A DNA stretch of 64,000 nt from Methyloversatilis sp. Its GTDB lineage: Bacteria; Pseudomonadota; Gammaproteobacteria; Burkholderiales; Rhodocyclaceae. The notes beneath the pieces are model-generated. The model saw only the letters and a list, made by a program, of their open reading frames with translations, made no database searches and had not been told where the DNA came from. This document shows positions 52,832-61,250 of this stretch, in pieces. The stretch spans positions 1-64,000 of the forward strand of contig NZ_JAUYNV010000019.1 in NCBI RefSeq assembly GCF_030698125.1, written 5' to 3'. The position numbers and the translations under genes are program-made. Position 1 is the stretch's first letter. Each line of letters starts with the position of its first letter.

Positions 52832-53710
52832 TCAGGCCGAAGGTTTGCGTGCGAGCTGCCGACGACCGATGGACATGATCAGCCGTTGCAGCGGGTTGTT
52901 GTTGCCACCCGGCCGCCAGGTACGCACCAGCTTGTTGCGGAAGGCGTCGTACTGCAGGCCCCAGGGCGCGGCGCGCACATCGCCGCGACCGAGCAGCAGC
53001 TTGATGCCTTCGGCGGCGGCGAAACCCGCGCACAGATTGCACGCAATCATGGTTGAGGGGCCGCGCCGTGCCGCCAGATCGATGCGCGAGGGCTCGACCA
53101 GATACGGGCGGTGCAGGCCTGCCGGCGCCAGACCGACGAGAAAACGCAGCGCCTGCTCGGTTTCGTCGCACCCTTCGAGCCGGAAGTACTCCTCGAAACT
53201 CATCCGGTCGGGCAGAAAGACGAGCAGGGCCGACCCCATGCCGAGCGGCGCCGCGGTGACGGCCGGAATGCGCAGCCGATGACAGGCCGCAAAGGTCGCG
53301 CGGCGTGCCGAAAAGGCAAAAAAATCGAGTCCATCTATATATACATCCGCGCCGCGCAGAAAGTCGTCGGGGGATTCGGCCGATACACCCTGCGGAAAAA
53401 GTTTCAGCTGGACTTCAGGGTTGATGTCCCGCGCCTGCGCGGCCAGCACGTCGAGCTTGCGCTGGCCCAGTGTGCTCATCGTGGCGCCCACCTGCCGGTT
53501 GAAGTTGGCGACGTCGAAGGTGTCGAAGTCTGCAATGTGGAAGCGGCCGACCCCAAGTCGCGCCAGGGTCAGCAGGTGGATGCCGCCGACACCGCCGAGC
53601 CCGGCGATGGCGACTGTGCTGTTGCGCAGTTTTTGCTGCTCAACCTCTGTAAACCAGCCAAGATTCCGGCTGAATGCTTCGTTATAGTCAAATGCGGAGT
53701 GATTCATCAT
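52832..53710 (-). CDS. ThiF/MoeB/E1-like adenylyltransferase
   Basis: A 292-residue E1-like enzyme that adenylates a carboxylate, usually the C-terminus of a ubiquitin-like protein or peptide. The nucleotide-binding loop is STVAIAGLGGVGGIHLL near residue 37, followed by IADFDTFDVANFNRQ with the conserved Asp/Asn/Arg and TMSTLGQRKLDVLAAQARDINPEV. CxxC zinc pairs are not evident. No small ubiquitin-like or peptide gene is visible beside it. The start MMNHSAFDYNEAFSRN at 53710 is preferred to an upstream one at 53761. It is first in an operon with the nitroreductase. Confidence 0.88.
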   Translation of the reverse strand: MMNHSAFDYNEAFSRNLGWFTEVEQQKLRNSTVAIAGLGGVGGIHLLTLARLGVGRFHIADFDTFDVANFNRQVGATMSTLGQRKLDVLAAQARDINPEVQLKLFPQGVSAESPDDFLRGADVYIDGLDFFAFSARRATFAACHRLRIPAVTAAPLGMGSALLVFLPDRMSFEEYFRLEGCDETEQALRFLVGLAPAGLHRPYLVEPSRIDLAARRGPSTMIACNLCAGFAAAEGIKLLLGRGDVRAAPWGLQYDAFRNKLVRTWRPGGNNNPLQRLIMSIGRRQLARKPSA

Positions 53711-53825
53711 CGTCCTGCCATTCGGCATTCGCTCGAGAGGATTTTTGCCCTGAAGGCTCACGGCTGCTGGAAAGTGAAAAACTGTTATGCTGGCAATACC
53801 TTAGCATCTTACCCTTCGAATCCGC

Positions 53826-55055
53826 ATGAAGTTTTGGCTGCTTGATCTGCGACTGGCCATGCGCAGCGTGCTGCGGCAGGGGCGGCGCACGATGATTGCG
53901 ATCGGAGCGGTCAGCTTCGGGGTTGTCGCCATGATCCTTTCGGCCGGATTCATCGAATGGTTGATGGACGGGATGCGCGAATCGACGATCAAGTCACAGC
54001 TCGGCCACATCCAGGTCGTCAGGCCAGGGTATGTGGAGCGCGGCACATCGGATCCGTTCGGCTTCATGATCGAAGGCGAGGAAGCTGCCCGTACCGCGGT
54101 GCAAACCAGCAGTGGTGTGAAGGTGATCGCGCCCAGACTCAGTTTCAATGGTCTGGCGAGCAAGGGCGAAAATACCTTTGCATTTCTCGGGCAGGGCGTC
54201 TCGCCGGAAGCCGAGGCCGTGCTGTCGAGTTCGATCCGTATCAGTCGCGGTCGAAACCTCTCCGCTGACGGTGCGAGCGAAATGATCATGGGGCGCGGGC
54301 TGGCGATCAATCTCGATGCCCAGGTCGGTGACACCATCGTGCTGCTGACCACGACAGCCGGCGGCAGTATCAATGCAATCGAGGCGCCCATCGTCGGTCT
54401 GTTCAATTCGGTCAGCAAGGAATACGACGATTCGGCGCTTCGCATGCCGATCGCGCTGGCTCAACAGCTGGTCAAGGTGTCCGGTGCGCAGCAGTGGCTG
54501 GTGCTGCTTGAACGCACCGACGACACCGACAGCAAGATCGAAGAGTTGCGCAAGGTGCTGCCCGCCGCCACGCTCGAACTTGTGCCCTGGTATCAACTGG
54601 CCGACTTCTACAACAAGACGCGCGACCTCTTCTCCAGTCAGATCAACGTGGTGCGGCTGATCATCCTGATGATCATCGTGCTGAGCATTTCGAACACGTT
54701 GTCGATGAGCGTCATGGAGCGGGTCAGTGAAATCGGCACCTGCATGGCCCTGGGCCTCACGCGCAGTCGCATCCTGCGCATTTTCGTGTCCGAGGGCCTG
54801 ATGTTGGGTGTCGTGGGCGGTGGCCTGGGCGTGGTGCTGGGTTGCCTGCTGGCGCTCGGAATCTCGGCGGTCGGCATCCCGTTGCCGCCGCCGCCCGGCA
54901 TGGAGGAGGGGTTTGACGGCAAGATCATGCTGACCTTCGATATCGTGGCGCAGGCCATGCTGGTTGCGGTGGTCAGCAGCTTCGTGTCCAGCCTGTATCC
55001 CGCCTGGCGAGCGTCGCGCATGAACATCGTCGACGCGTTGCGCCAGAGTCGCTGA
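53826..55055 (+). CDS. FtsX-family ABC transporter permease
   Basis: A 409-residue permease of the LolC/E-MacB group: helix 1 near residues 22-42 (MIAIGAVSFGVVAMILSAGF), a periplasmic MacB-like domain of ~220 residues, then the FtsX domain with three helices (VRLIILMIIVLSISNTLSMS, LMLGVVGGGLGVVLGCLLAL, AMLVAVVSSFVSSLYPAW). The motif VMERVSEIGTCMALG is characteristic. It probably pairs with the next gene and the ATPase at 45.9 kb to extract a lipid or lipoprotein from the inner membrane. Confidence 0.9.
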   Translation: MKFWLLDLRLAMRSVLRQGRRTMIAIGAVSFGVVAMILSAGFIEWLMDGMRESTIKSQLGHIQVVRPGYVERGTSDPFGFMIEGEEAARTAVQTSSGVKVIAPRLSFNGLASKGENTFAFLGQGVSPEAEAVLSSSIRISRGRNLSADGASEMIMGRGLAINLDAQVGDTIVLLTTTAGGSINAIEAPIVGLFNSVSKEYDDSALRMPIALAQQLVKVSGAQQWLVLLERTDDTDSKIEELRKVLPAATLELVPWYQLADFYNKTRDLFSSQINVVRLIILMIIVLSISNTLSMSVMERVSEIGTCMALGLTRSRILRIFVSEGLMLGVVGGGLGVVLGCLLALGISAVGIPLPPPPGMEEGFDGKIMLTFDIVAQAMLVAVVSSFVSSLYPAWRASRMNIVDALRQSR

Positions 55056-55061
55056 GCCGCC

Positions 55062-56273
55062 ATGTTCAAGCTCGCCCTGCGCAATATCCTCCGTCAGAAA
55101 TCGCGTACCGCGATGACGCTGGCTGCCATCGTGTTCGGTGTGTCAGGCCTGATTCTGACCGGTGGCTTCGTGGCGGATGTGCTGACCCAGCTCGGCGAGG
55201 CCACGATCCACAGTCAGCTCGGCCATGTGCAGGTGTTCAAGCAGGGGTTTTACGAGAAGGGTTCACGCTCGCCGGAAAAGTACGTCATTGAAGACGCCGA
55301 CCAGATCGCGCGCTTTGCGGCCAAGATGCCCGAAGCTGACACGGTGCTTCAGCGCATCCGCTTCGCCGGCCTGCTCAACAACGGCAAGGCCGACTGGGCC
55401 ATCGTCGGCGAAGGCGTGGAACCGGACAAGGAAAATCACCTCGGTACCTTTGTCCGGATCACGGCGGGCCGACAGCTCAAGGATGAAGATGCGTCGGGCG
55501 TGCTGATCGGCGACGGTGTGGCGAAGGCGCTTGCGCTTGAGCCGGGCGACACGGTCACGCTGATCATGAATACTGCGGACGGCGCCCTGAACACGACAGA
55601 ACTGAACGTGGTGGGCGTTTTTCAAAGCTTTTCGAAAGATTTCGATACCCGTGCCGTAAGAATTCCCATCGCAGCAGCGAGGGAGCTCCTGGCGCGCGAT
55701 GGTGCCAATTCGATCGTGCTGCTGCTGCATCGCACGGCCGACACCGCGCTGGTGAAGGATCTGCTCGTCCCGCGGCTGCAGTCCCTGGGGTTCGATATCC
55801 GGGATTGGGTGGAACTGTCTGATTTCTACTCGAAGACGGTCGAGCTGTACCGCACGCAGTTCGGCGTGCTGCAGTGGATCGTGCTGATCATGGTGCTGCT
55901 CAGCGTGTTCAACACGGTGAATATGAGTGTTTTCGAGCGTGTGGGAGAATTCGGTACGCTGATGGCGCTGGGCAACACCCGTGGCTATGTGTTCAGGCTG
56001 GTCATGGTGGAGAACGCAATGTTGGGTCTGTTCGGCGCCGTGGTGGGGGTCGTGCTGGGTACACTCGCGGCATTGGCGATCAGCGAGGTCGGTATACCGA
56101 TGCCGCCTCCGCCGAACTCGAATGTCGCCTACACCGCTACCGTCAGGGTGCTGCCCAACACCGTGTTGCTGGCGTTCGGGGTCGGTCTGATTGCCACCCT
56201 GGTGGCTGCGCTACTGCCGGCCCACCGGGTATCGCGTACGCCGATTGTCGATGCGCTGCGCTACAACATCTGA
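55062..56273 (+). CDS. FtsX-family ABC transporter permease
   Basis: A 403-residue homologue of the preceding permease with the same layout (helix 1 TAMTLAAIVFGVSGLILTGGF; FtsX motif VFERVGEFGTLMALG; C-terminal LLPAHRVSRTPIVDALRY). It starts 6 bases after the first permease stops, so a heterodimer like LolC/LolE is likely. The tandem duplication is diverged. Downstream is the XrtA polysaccharide operon, 85 bases away. Confidence 0.9.
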   Translation: MFKLALRNILRQKSRTAMTLAAIVFGVSGLILTGGFVADVLTQLGEATIHSQLGHVQVFKQGFYEKGSRSPEKYVIEDADQIARFAAKMPEADTVLQRIRFAGLLNNGKADWAIVGEGVEPDKENHLGTFVRITAGRQLKDEDASGVLIGDGVAKALALEPGDTVTLIMNTADGALNTTELNVVGVFQSFSKDFDTRAVRIPIAAARELLARDGANSIVLLLHRTADTALVKDLLVPRLQSLGFDIRDWVELSDFYSKTVELYRTQFGVLQWIVLIMVLLSVFNTVNMSVFERVGEFGTLMALGNTRGYVFRLVMVENAMLGLFGAVVGVVLGTLAALAISEVGIPMPPPPNSNVAYTATVRVLPNTVLLAFGVGLIATLVAALLPAHRVSRTPIVDALRYNI

Positions 56274-56358
56274 TGAGCCGTGACGGAATAGAGCGCGCTG
56301 TCGGGCGCATTGGCTATGATTCGCGGCTTGTCTCGCCGCTGTCCTTCTGGAGGATGCA

Positions 56359-56985
56359 ATGTTTCGTTCGACCTTTATGATGTCCGTACTGCGCAGGTGC
56401 GCCTTGCTCCTTGCGCCGCTGGCGCTCGTGGCGTGCACTTCGTCACCGTATCCGGCCGCTCCGACGCAGGCCTACAGTGACGGCTACAACTACATTCTCG
56501 GCCCCGGCGATTCGGTCAGCATCGTCGTGTGGCGAAATCCGGAGATTTCGTCGACGGTCACCATCCGGCCGGACGGCAAGATCACCGGCACGCTGTTCGA
56601 AGACCTGCCGGCCGCCGGCCGTGATCCCACGACACTGGCGCGCGAGATCGAGCAGGTACTGTCCAAGTACATCCGCGACCCCATCGTCAGCGTCATCGTC
56701 GCTGGCGGAATCGGCCCGTACAGCGAACAGATCCGCGTGATCGGCGAAGCGGCCAAACCGCAGGCGCTGGCCTACAAGCAGAAGATGACCTTGCTCGACG
56801 TGATGATCGCCGTGGGCGGCATCACCGATTTCGCCGACGGCAATGCGGCAACCATCCTGCGCACCTCCGAAGGCGACAAGCAGTACAACGTGCGTTTGAA
56901 AGACCTGATCCGTCGCGGCGACGTCAGCGCAAACGTTGATGTCAAGCCGGGCGACATCCTGATCATCCCGCAGAGCTGGTTCTGA
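56359..56985 (+). CDS. XrtA-system polysaccharide export lipoprotein (EpsE/PrsE, Wza-like)
   Basis: A 208-residue outer-membrane polysaccharide export protein. The lipobox is LVAC after a signal peptide, then the Poly_export domain (YILGPGDSVSIVVWRNPEIS, VTIRPDGKI) and an SLBB domain (IRVIGEAAKPQALAYKQKMTLLDVMIAVGGI), ending with DVKPGDILIIPQSWF. The size is that of the short exosortase-cluster version. GGAGGATG is the ribosome site, and TATGAT at 56315 could be its -10 box. It opens the exopolysaccharide operon. Confidence 0.93.
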   Translation: MFRSTFMMSVLRRCALLLAPLALVACTSSPYPAAPTQAYSDGYNYILGPGDSVSIVVWRNPEISSTVTIRPDGKITGTLFEDLPAAGRDPTTLAREIEQVLSKYIRDPIVSVIVAGGIGPYSEQIRVIGEAAKPQALAYKQKMTLLDVMIAVGGITDFADGNAATILRTSEGDKQYNVRLKDLIRRGDVSANVDVKPGDILIIPQSWF

Positions 56986-57021
56986 GTCTCATGTACATCT
57001 TCAACAAGGAGTTGATCGCTC

Positions 57022-58629
57022 GTGGATGACCTTCTTGGCCAGTTGTCGGGGTATGCGCGGCAGGCTTGGGGCTACCGCTGGGTCGGTCTGGTGACGGCCT
57101 GGCTGATCGGTGTCATCGGAATGGGTGTCGTATTGATCCTTCCCGATCAATATCAGGCTTCTGCAAAGATCTACGTCGATACTCAGTCGATCTTGCGCCC
57201 GCTCATGACAGGTTTGGCTGTTCAGCCGAATATTGACCAGCAGATCAATATGCTGAGCCGGACGCTGATCAGTCGTCCGAATATCGAAAAACTCATTCGC
57301 ATGGCAGATCTTGATCTTGAGGCGAAGACCAAAACGGAAAAGGACAAGCTGATCGACGAATTGATAACAAAGATTACCTTGTCGAGTTCGGGAAGGGATA
57401 ATTTGTACTTTGTTTCATTTCGCGATGAAAAACCACCGCGTGCGCAAAAAGTCGTGCAGGCTATGGTATCCCTGTTCGTTGAGTCTGGTCTTGGTAGCAA
57501 GAGGCTGGATTCCGACCAGGCAAGGAAGTTTATCGAAGAACAAATCAAATCCTACGAAGCGAAACTTCTTGAAGCCGAGAATCGGGTCAAAGAGTTTCGA
57601 CTGAAAAATCTTGAACGCCCGGGCGGTGGGCAGAAGGATTATTTCGGAAGCCTCGGAGAGGTGCAGAATCAATTAAGCCAGGCTCAGCTTGAGTTGCGCG
57701 AGGCGTCGAACTCACGCGACTCACTTGCGAGACAATTGCTCGGAGAAGAGCCCACCATTGCCGCGGAGTCGACATTCCAGGGAATGCAGTCGTCAAAGGG
57801 TGGCCCGTCCACCGCAGAGATAGATGCGCGGATCTCGGCGATCAATAACGATATCGAGACACTTCTTCAACGTTACACCGACCGCCATCCCGATATTGTT
57901 CTTTCAAAGGCACGCATTCGCGCACTTGAAGTAGAGCGGAAGGAAATCGTTGATAAATATGAGGCTGAAGCCGCTGCGGCAGCGGCTAAAGAAGAACCCG
58001 TGGCTGCCAGAAAGCCAGTGGCGGGGTCGCAGCAGATGCCAAATCCGGTTTACTTGCAGATCAAGATCGCTCTTGCCTCGGCGGAGGCATCTGTTGCCTC
58101 TCTGGGAGCCCGGGTTGCCGAATACCAGGGGCGGCTGGAAAAGCTTCGTCAATCGTCGCGCCTCGTGCCGGAGCTGGAAGCGGAGTTTGCGCAGCTGAAT
58201 CGAGACTACGATATTCACAAAACGAATTACAACAATCTTGTGTCGCGTAGAGAGTCGGCATCAATGGCTGAAGAAATGGACGCGACAGGTGTTGCGGAGT
58301 TCCGGCTCATAGAGCCGCCGCGAGTTGCTCCACAACCCGTCGCGCCCAACCGGCTTATTCTCCTCACTGCCGTCATCGTCGCTGCACTGCTCGGCGGTGT
58401 TGCGGCATCCTTTGTCGTATCGCAACTGCGCCCCGTATTTCATGATGGGCAAAAACTCTCTGAAATCTCGGGTGTGCCAGTTCTGGGTTCGGTCTCCATG
58501 CTGCTTTCGGACGATCGCAAGAAATACGAACGCCGGCGAAGTGTTTTTTTCTTTGGCGGAGTGAGCGGCCTGTTGGCTGCGTACGCCGCCATATTGGCCT
58601 TCGTGTCGCTTGTGATGCGTAGCGCTTAA
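57022..58629 (+). CDS. XrtA-system chain-length determinant (Wzz/EpsF-like)
   Basis: A 535-residue Wzz-type inner-membrane protein. Helix 1 near residues 17-38 (WVGLVTAWLIGVIGMGVVLIL), a long periplasmic coiled-coil part (YEAKLLEAENRVKEFRLKNLE; AQLELREASNSRDSLARQL; LEVERKEIVDKYEAEAAAAAAKEE) and C-terminal helices (NRLILLTAVIVAALLGGVAASFVV and FFGGVSGLLAAYAAILAFVSLV). It sets polysaccharide length and contacts the kinase. It starts with GTG, with AAGGAG 10 bases upstream. The coding sequence is noticeably less GC-rich than the genes to its left. Confidence 0.92.
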   Translation: MDDLLGQLSGYARQAWGYRWVGLVTAWLIGVIGMGVVLILPDQYQASAKIYVDTQSILRPLMTGLAVQPNIDQQINMLSRTLISRPNIEKLIRMADLDLEAKTKTEKDKLIDELITKITLSSSGRDNLYFVSFRDEKPPRAQKVVQAMVSLFVESGLGSKRLDSDQARKFIEEQIKSYEAKLLEAENRVKEFRLKNLERPGGGQKDYFGSLGEVQNQLSQAQLELREASNSRDSLARQLLGEEPTIAAESTFQGMQSSKGGPSTAEIDARISAINNDIETLLQRYTDRHPDIVLSKARIRALEVERKEIVDKYEAEAAAAAAKEEPVAARKPVAGSQQMPNPVYLQIKIALASAEASVASLGARVAEYQGRLEKLRQSSRLVPELEAEFAQLNRDYDIHKTNYNNLVSRRESASMAEEMDATGVAEFRLIEPPRVAPQPVAPNRLILLTAVIVAALLGGVAASFVVSQLRPVFHDGQKLSEISGVPVLGSVSMLLSDDRKKYERRRSVFFFGGVSGLLAAYAAILAFVSLVMRSA

Positions 58630-58637
58630 GGAAAATC

Positions 58638-59633
58638 ATGAGCATCATCGAACAGGCGGTTGAGCGAATCACCCTGCTGAAGAAGGCGGGTGTCGATATT
58701 GGTTCGACCGATACTGCCGTACCGCCGGAGCCATTGAATACACTCCACAACGCAGGGACGGTGGCGAGTGCTTCGGCTGTCGTTCCGGCAAATCCCGTTT
58801 CGTCGAATCAGTCCGCGCCCGAAGTGCGGGCTTCGATCCAGTCGCCGGAAGCGGCATCGCGCATTGTCGAGCTTGATCTGAAGCGACTGGATTCGATGGG
58901 TATTGTGGTGCCCTCATCGCCGCGGTCCCAGATTGCCGAGGAGTTTCGCGTTATAAAGAGGCCGATTCTTGCCAACGCTCACGGGAAGGGCGCCGCGCCG
59001 GTCGATAACGGAAATCTGATAATGGTGACGAGCTCGGTTCCGGGGGAGGGGAAAAGTTTCAATTCCATCAACCTCGCGATGAGCATTGCAATGGAGCTTG
59101 ATAATCGAGTGCTCCTGGTCGATGCTGACGTTGCGAGACCATCCATTCTGAATCTTCTGGGATTGCCTCCAGCCAAGGGTTTGATGGACGTGTTGCTGGA
59201 CAAGAACGTCAGTTTGCCCGATGTCCTGTTACGCACAAATATAGAGAAGTTGACACTGCTTCCGGCGGGAATGCCTCACAAGAACGCAACCGAATTGCTT
59301 GCAAGCGGTGCAATGCATATGCTGCTGGTCGAGCTCGCACACCGATATCCTGATCGCATCATCATTTTCGACTCTCCTCCGTTGATGGTCACAACGGAAG
59401 CGCCCGTACTCGCGCAATCAATGGGACAAGTGCTGATCGTCGTAGAAGCGGGTCGCACCACGCACACAATGGTCAAGCAGGCCTTGAACAAGGTTCGTAA
59501 CTGTCCAGTCAGAATGGTGGTTCTCAACAAGGCGCGCTACGCACGTACGGACGGCTACTATGGTTATTACGGATACGGTTACGGTTATGGCGCTGACCGC
59601 CCCCGAGTGCCCGGCGACAAGGTTCTTGACTAA
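58638..59633 (+). CDS. XrtA-associated tyrosine autokinase (BY-kinase)
   Basis: A 331-residue bacterial tyrosine kinase, CpsD/Wzc-cytosolic-domain like. It has Walker A MVTSSVPGEGKSFNSI near residue 135, Walker A' LLVDADVARPS near 162 and Walker B IIFDSPPLM near 246. The C-terminal tail is a Tyr cluster (DGYYGYYGYGYGYG) that is the autophosphorylation site. It controls polymer export by its phosphorylation cycle with the chain-length protein. AAGGAAAATC precedes the ATG, 8 bases after the previous gene. Confidence 0.94.
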   Translation: MSIIEQAVERITLLKKAGVDIGSTDTAVPPEPLNTLHNAGTVASASAVVPANPVSSNQSAPEVRASIQSPEAASRIVELDLKRLDSMGIVVPSSPRSQIAEEFRVIKRPILANAHGKGAAPVDNGNLIMVTSSVPGEGKSFNSINLAMSIAMELDNRVLLVDADVARPSILNLLGLPPAKGLMDVLLDKNVSLPDVLLRTNIEKLTLLPAGMPHKNATELLASGAMHMLLVELAHRYPDRIIIFDSPPLMVTTEAPVLAQSMGQVLIVVEAGRTTHTMVKQALNKVRNCPVRMVVLNKARYARTDGYYGYYGYGYGYGADRPRVPGDKVLD

Positions 59634-61182
59634 GAAGCAGGCTGCCTTTTGCAGTCGCCCTGTGACTGCCTTGATTGTTGGCTGGACGCTTGTCGTTCCT
59701 GCCCAGTATGCGCACGCCGAGAACTGGAGGGTGACGCCGACATTGACAACGCGTGCGATCACGTCCGACAACATCAATTTTTCGCCTAATGATCCGGCGT
59801 CGGATACGCTCGTCGAAGTCAATCCAGGTGTCAGTGTCAGGCGAGTGAGCCCGCGCATCAATCTGACTGCCGCCTACACGCCTCGATATTTTCATTATGT
59901 TGATGAGACGTTTTCTTCGAGGGTTTCACACGCGTTCAATGTGAATGGACGGTTTGAAGTCATTGACGACCTGTTCTTCATGGATGTGCGTGCTGTGGCC
60001 GGACAGCAAAATACTTCTGTTTTCAATGCCGTACCTACCGACAATACACTTTCACCGAACCAGCTCAGCAACACACGCACCTATTCGATCACGCCTTCGT
60101 TTCGTGGCAAGGTGCGGTTGGGCGAAGTTGCGACGTGGTCTTCCAGCCTTTCGACAGTGCGAACTGAATCGACAGGTAATCTGGGCAGCGTGAGTTCCGA
60201 GACGTTCAACGGAGCGCTGGAAGGCTTACCTGCAAAACTCGGCTGGCGCGTCGATGTAAGCTCTACCTCCACCGAATCGGATCGTGGGAGCACAAAGCGA
60301 GAGCGTATTACCGGATCGCTGATTTATCGACCTGATGTTTCGTTTCAGTTATCCGTTCGATACGGCTTCGAGAAGGGCAATGTGTTCAACAGTGGGCGAA
60401 GTCCTGGTGACCAGGGTTTCCAGGGTACTTACGGTGCAGGCATCGTATGGACGCCAACGCCGCGGACCTCGATAAGGGCTGATATCGACAACCGGCCTTT
60501 CGCCAACACCAGTTCGCTGAGTGCGACGCATCGTATGGCGCGCATGTCTTTCAGCGCCACGCACGCGCGTACGCTTACCAATCGCGCACAGCAGTTGCTC
60601 CAGCCGTCGGGCGTAGTCGATCGCTTTGACAGCCTCAGTCTGCTAGAACCGTTTGCAAGCCTGACTGATCCGATCCAGCGTGAGCAACTCATGACTGCCT
60701 TCCTCGACAGTCAAGGCATCAGCCGATACATCGTCGGACTCAGCCCCATTCTGACCGACAGCGAGTTTCTGCAAACCCGGTCCCAGATATCACTCAGCCG
60801 CGTTGGCGCGCGCAACACGATGTCGCTGAGCCTGTTTCTGACTGAAAGTGATAGCGGTGTCGGGTCGCCCCTGGCGGCGACTGGAGACGATTTCTCGCGC
60901 GCCAGCGTCATTCGGCAACACGGCTGGAATGCCTCTTACTCACACCGTATCGGGTCGAAATCGTCGCTCGCATTCAGCTACTCTTCGACGCAGTCGAATG
61001 GACGCTCAACATCGCTTTCCGGACTGAGCAGCAACAGGGATGTGCTGAACGCAACTTTGTCGACCGCTCTCGGGGCGCGTACGAACGGCTCGATCGGCTT
61101 GCGCATGACACGTGCCACAGTCATCAGCGGGGATGTGGATGAAAATGCTGTCATTGCAACCCTGAACACTCGATTCAACTGA
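59626..61182 (+). CDS. PEP-CTERM system-associated outer-membrane beta-barrel protein
   Basis: A 518-residue outer-membrane protein of the family regularly found between the tyrosine kinase and the ExeA-like ATPase in exosortase-A clusters. After the signal peptide (KKQAAFCSRPVTALIVGWTLVVPAQYAHA) come alternating strands (WRVTPTLTTRAITSDNINF, INLTAAYTPRYFHYV, FQLSVRYGFEKGN) to a terminal VIATLNTRFN. A TTG at 59626 after AAGG places the signal peptide correctly and overlaps the kinase gene by 8 bases; ATGs at 59587 or 59560 would add a non-signal tail within the kinase gene. It is AT-richer than its neighbours. Confidence 0.86.
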   Translation: MTKKQAAFCSRPVTALIVGWTLVVPAQYAHAENWRVTPTLTTRAITSDNINFSPNDPASDTLVEVNPGVSVRRVSPRINLTAAYTPRYFHYVDETFSSRVSHAFNVNGRFEVIDDLFFMDVRAVAGQQNTSVFNAVPTDNTLSPNQLSNTRTYSITPSFRGKVRLGEVATWSSSLSTVRTESTGNLGSVSSETFNGALEGLPAKLGWRVDVSSTSTESDRGSTKRERITGSLIYRPDVSFQLSVRYGFEKGNVFNSGRSPGDQGFQGTYGAGIVWTPTPRTSIRADIDNRPFANTSSLSATHRMARMSFSATHARTLTNRAQQLLQPSGVVDRFDSLSLLEPFASLTDPIQREQLMTAFLDSQGISRYIVGLSPILTDSEFLQTRSQISLSRVGARNTMSLSLFLTESDSGVGSPLAATGDDFSRASVIRQHGWNASYSHRIGSKSSLAFSYSSTQSNGRSTSLSGLSSNRDVLNATLSTALGARTNGSIGLRMTRATVISGDVDENAVIATLNTRFN

Positions 61183-61250
61183 CCGGTTGGCGCTAGCCGG
61201 ACGAAGTTGCGCGGGCGGACAGGTGGCCTTCACTTCACAATCCCTGTTCA

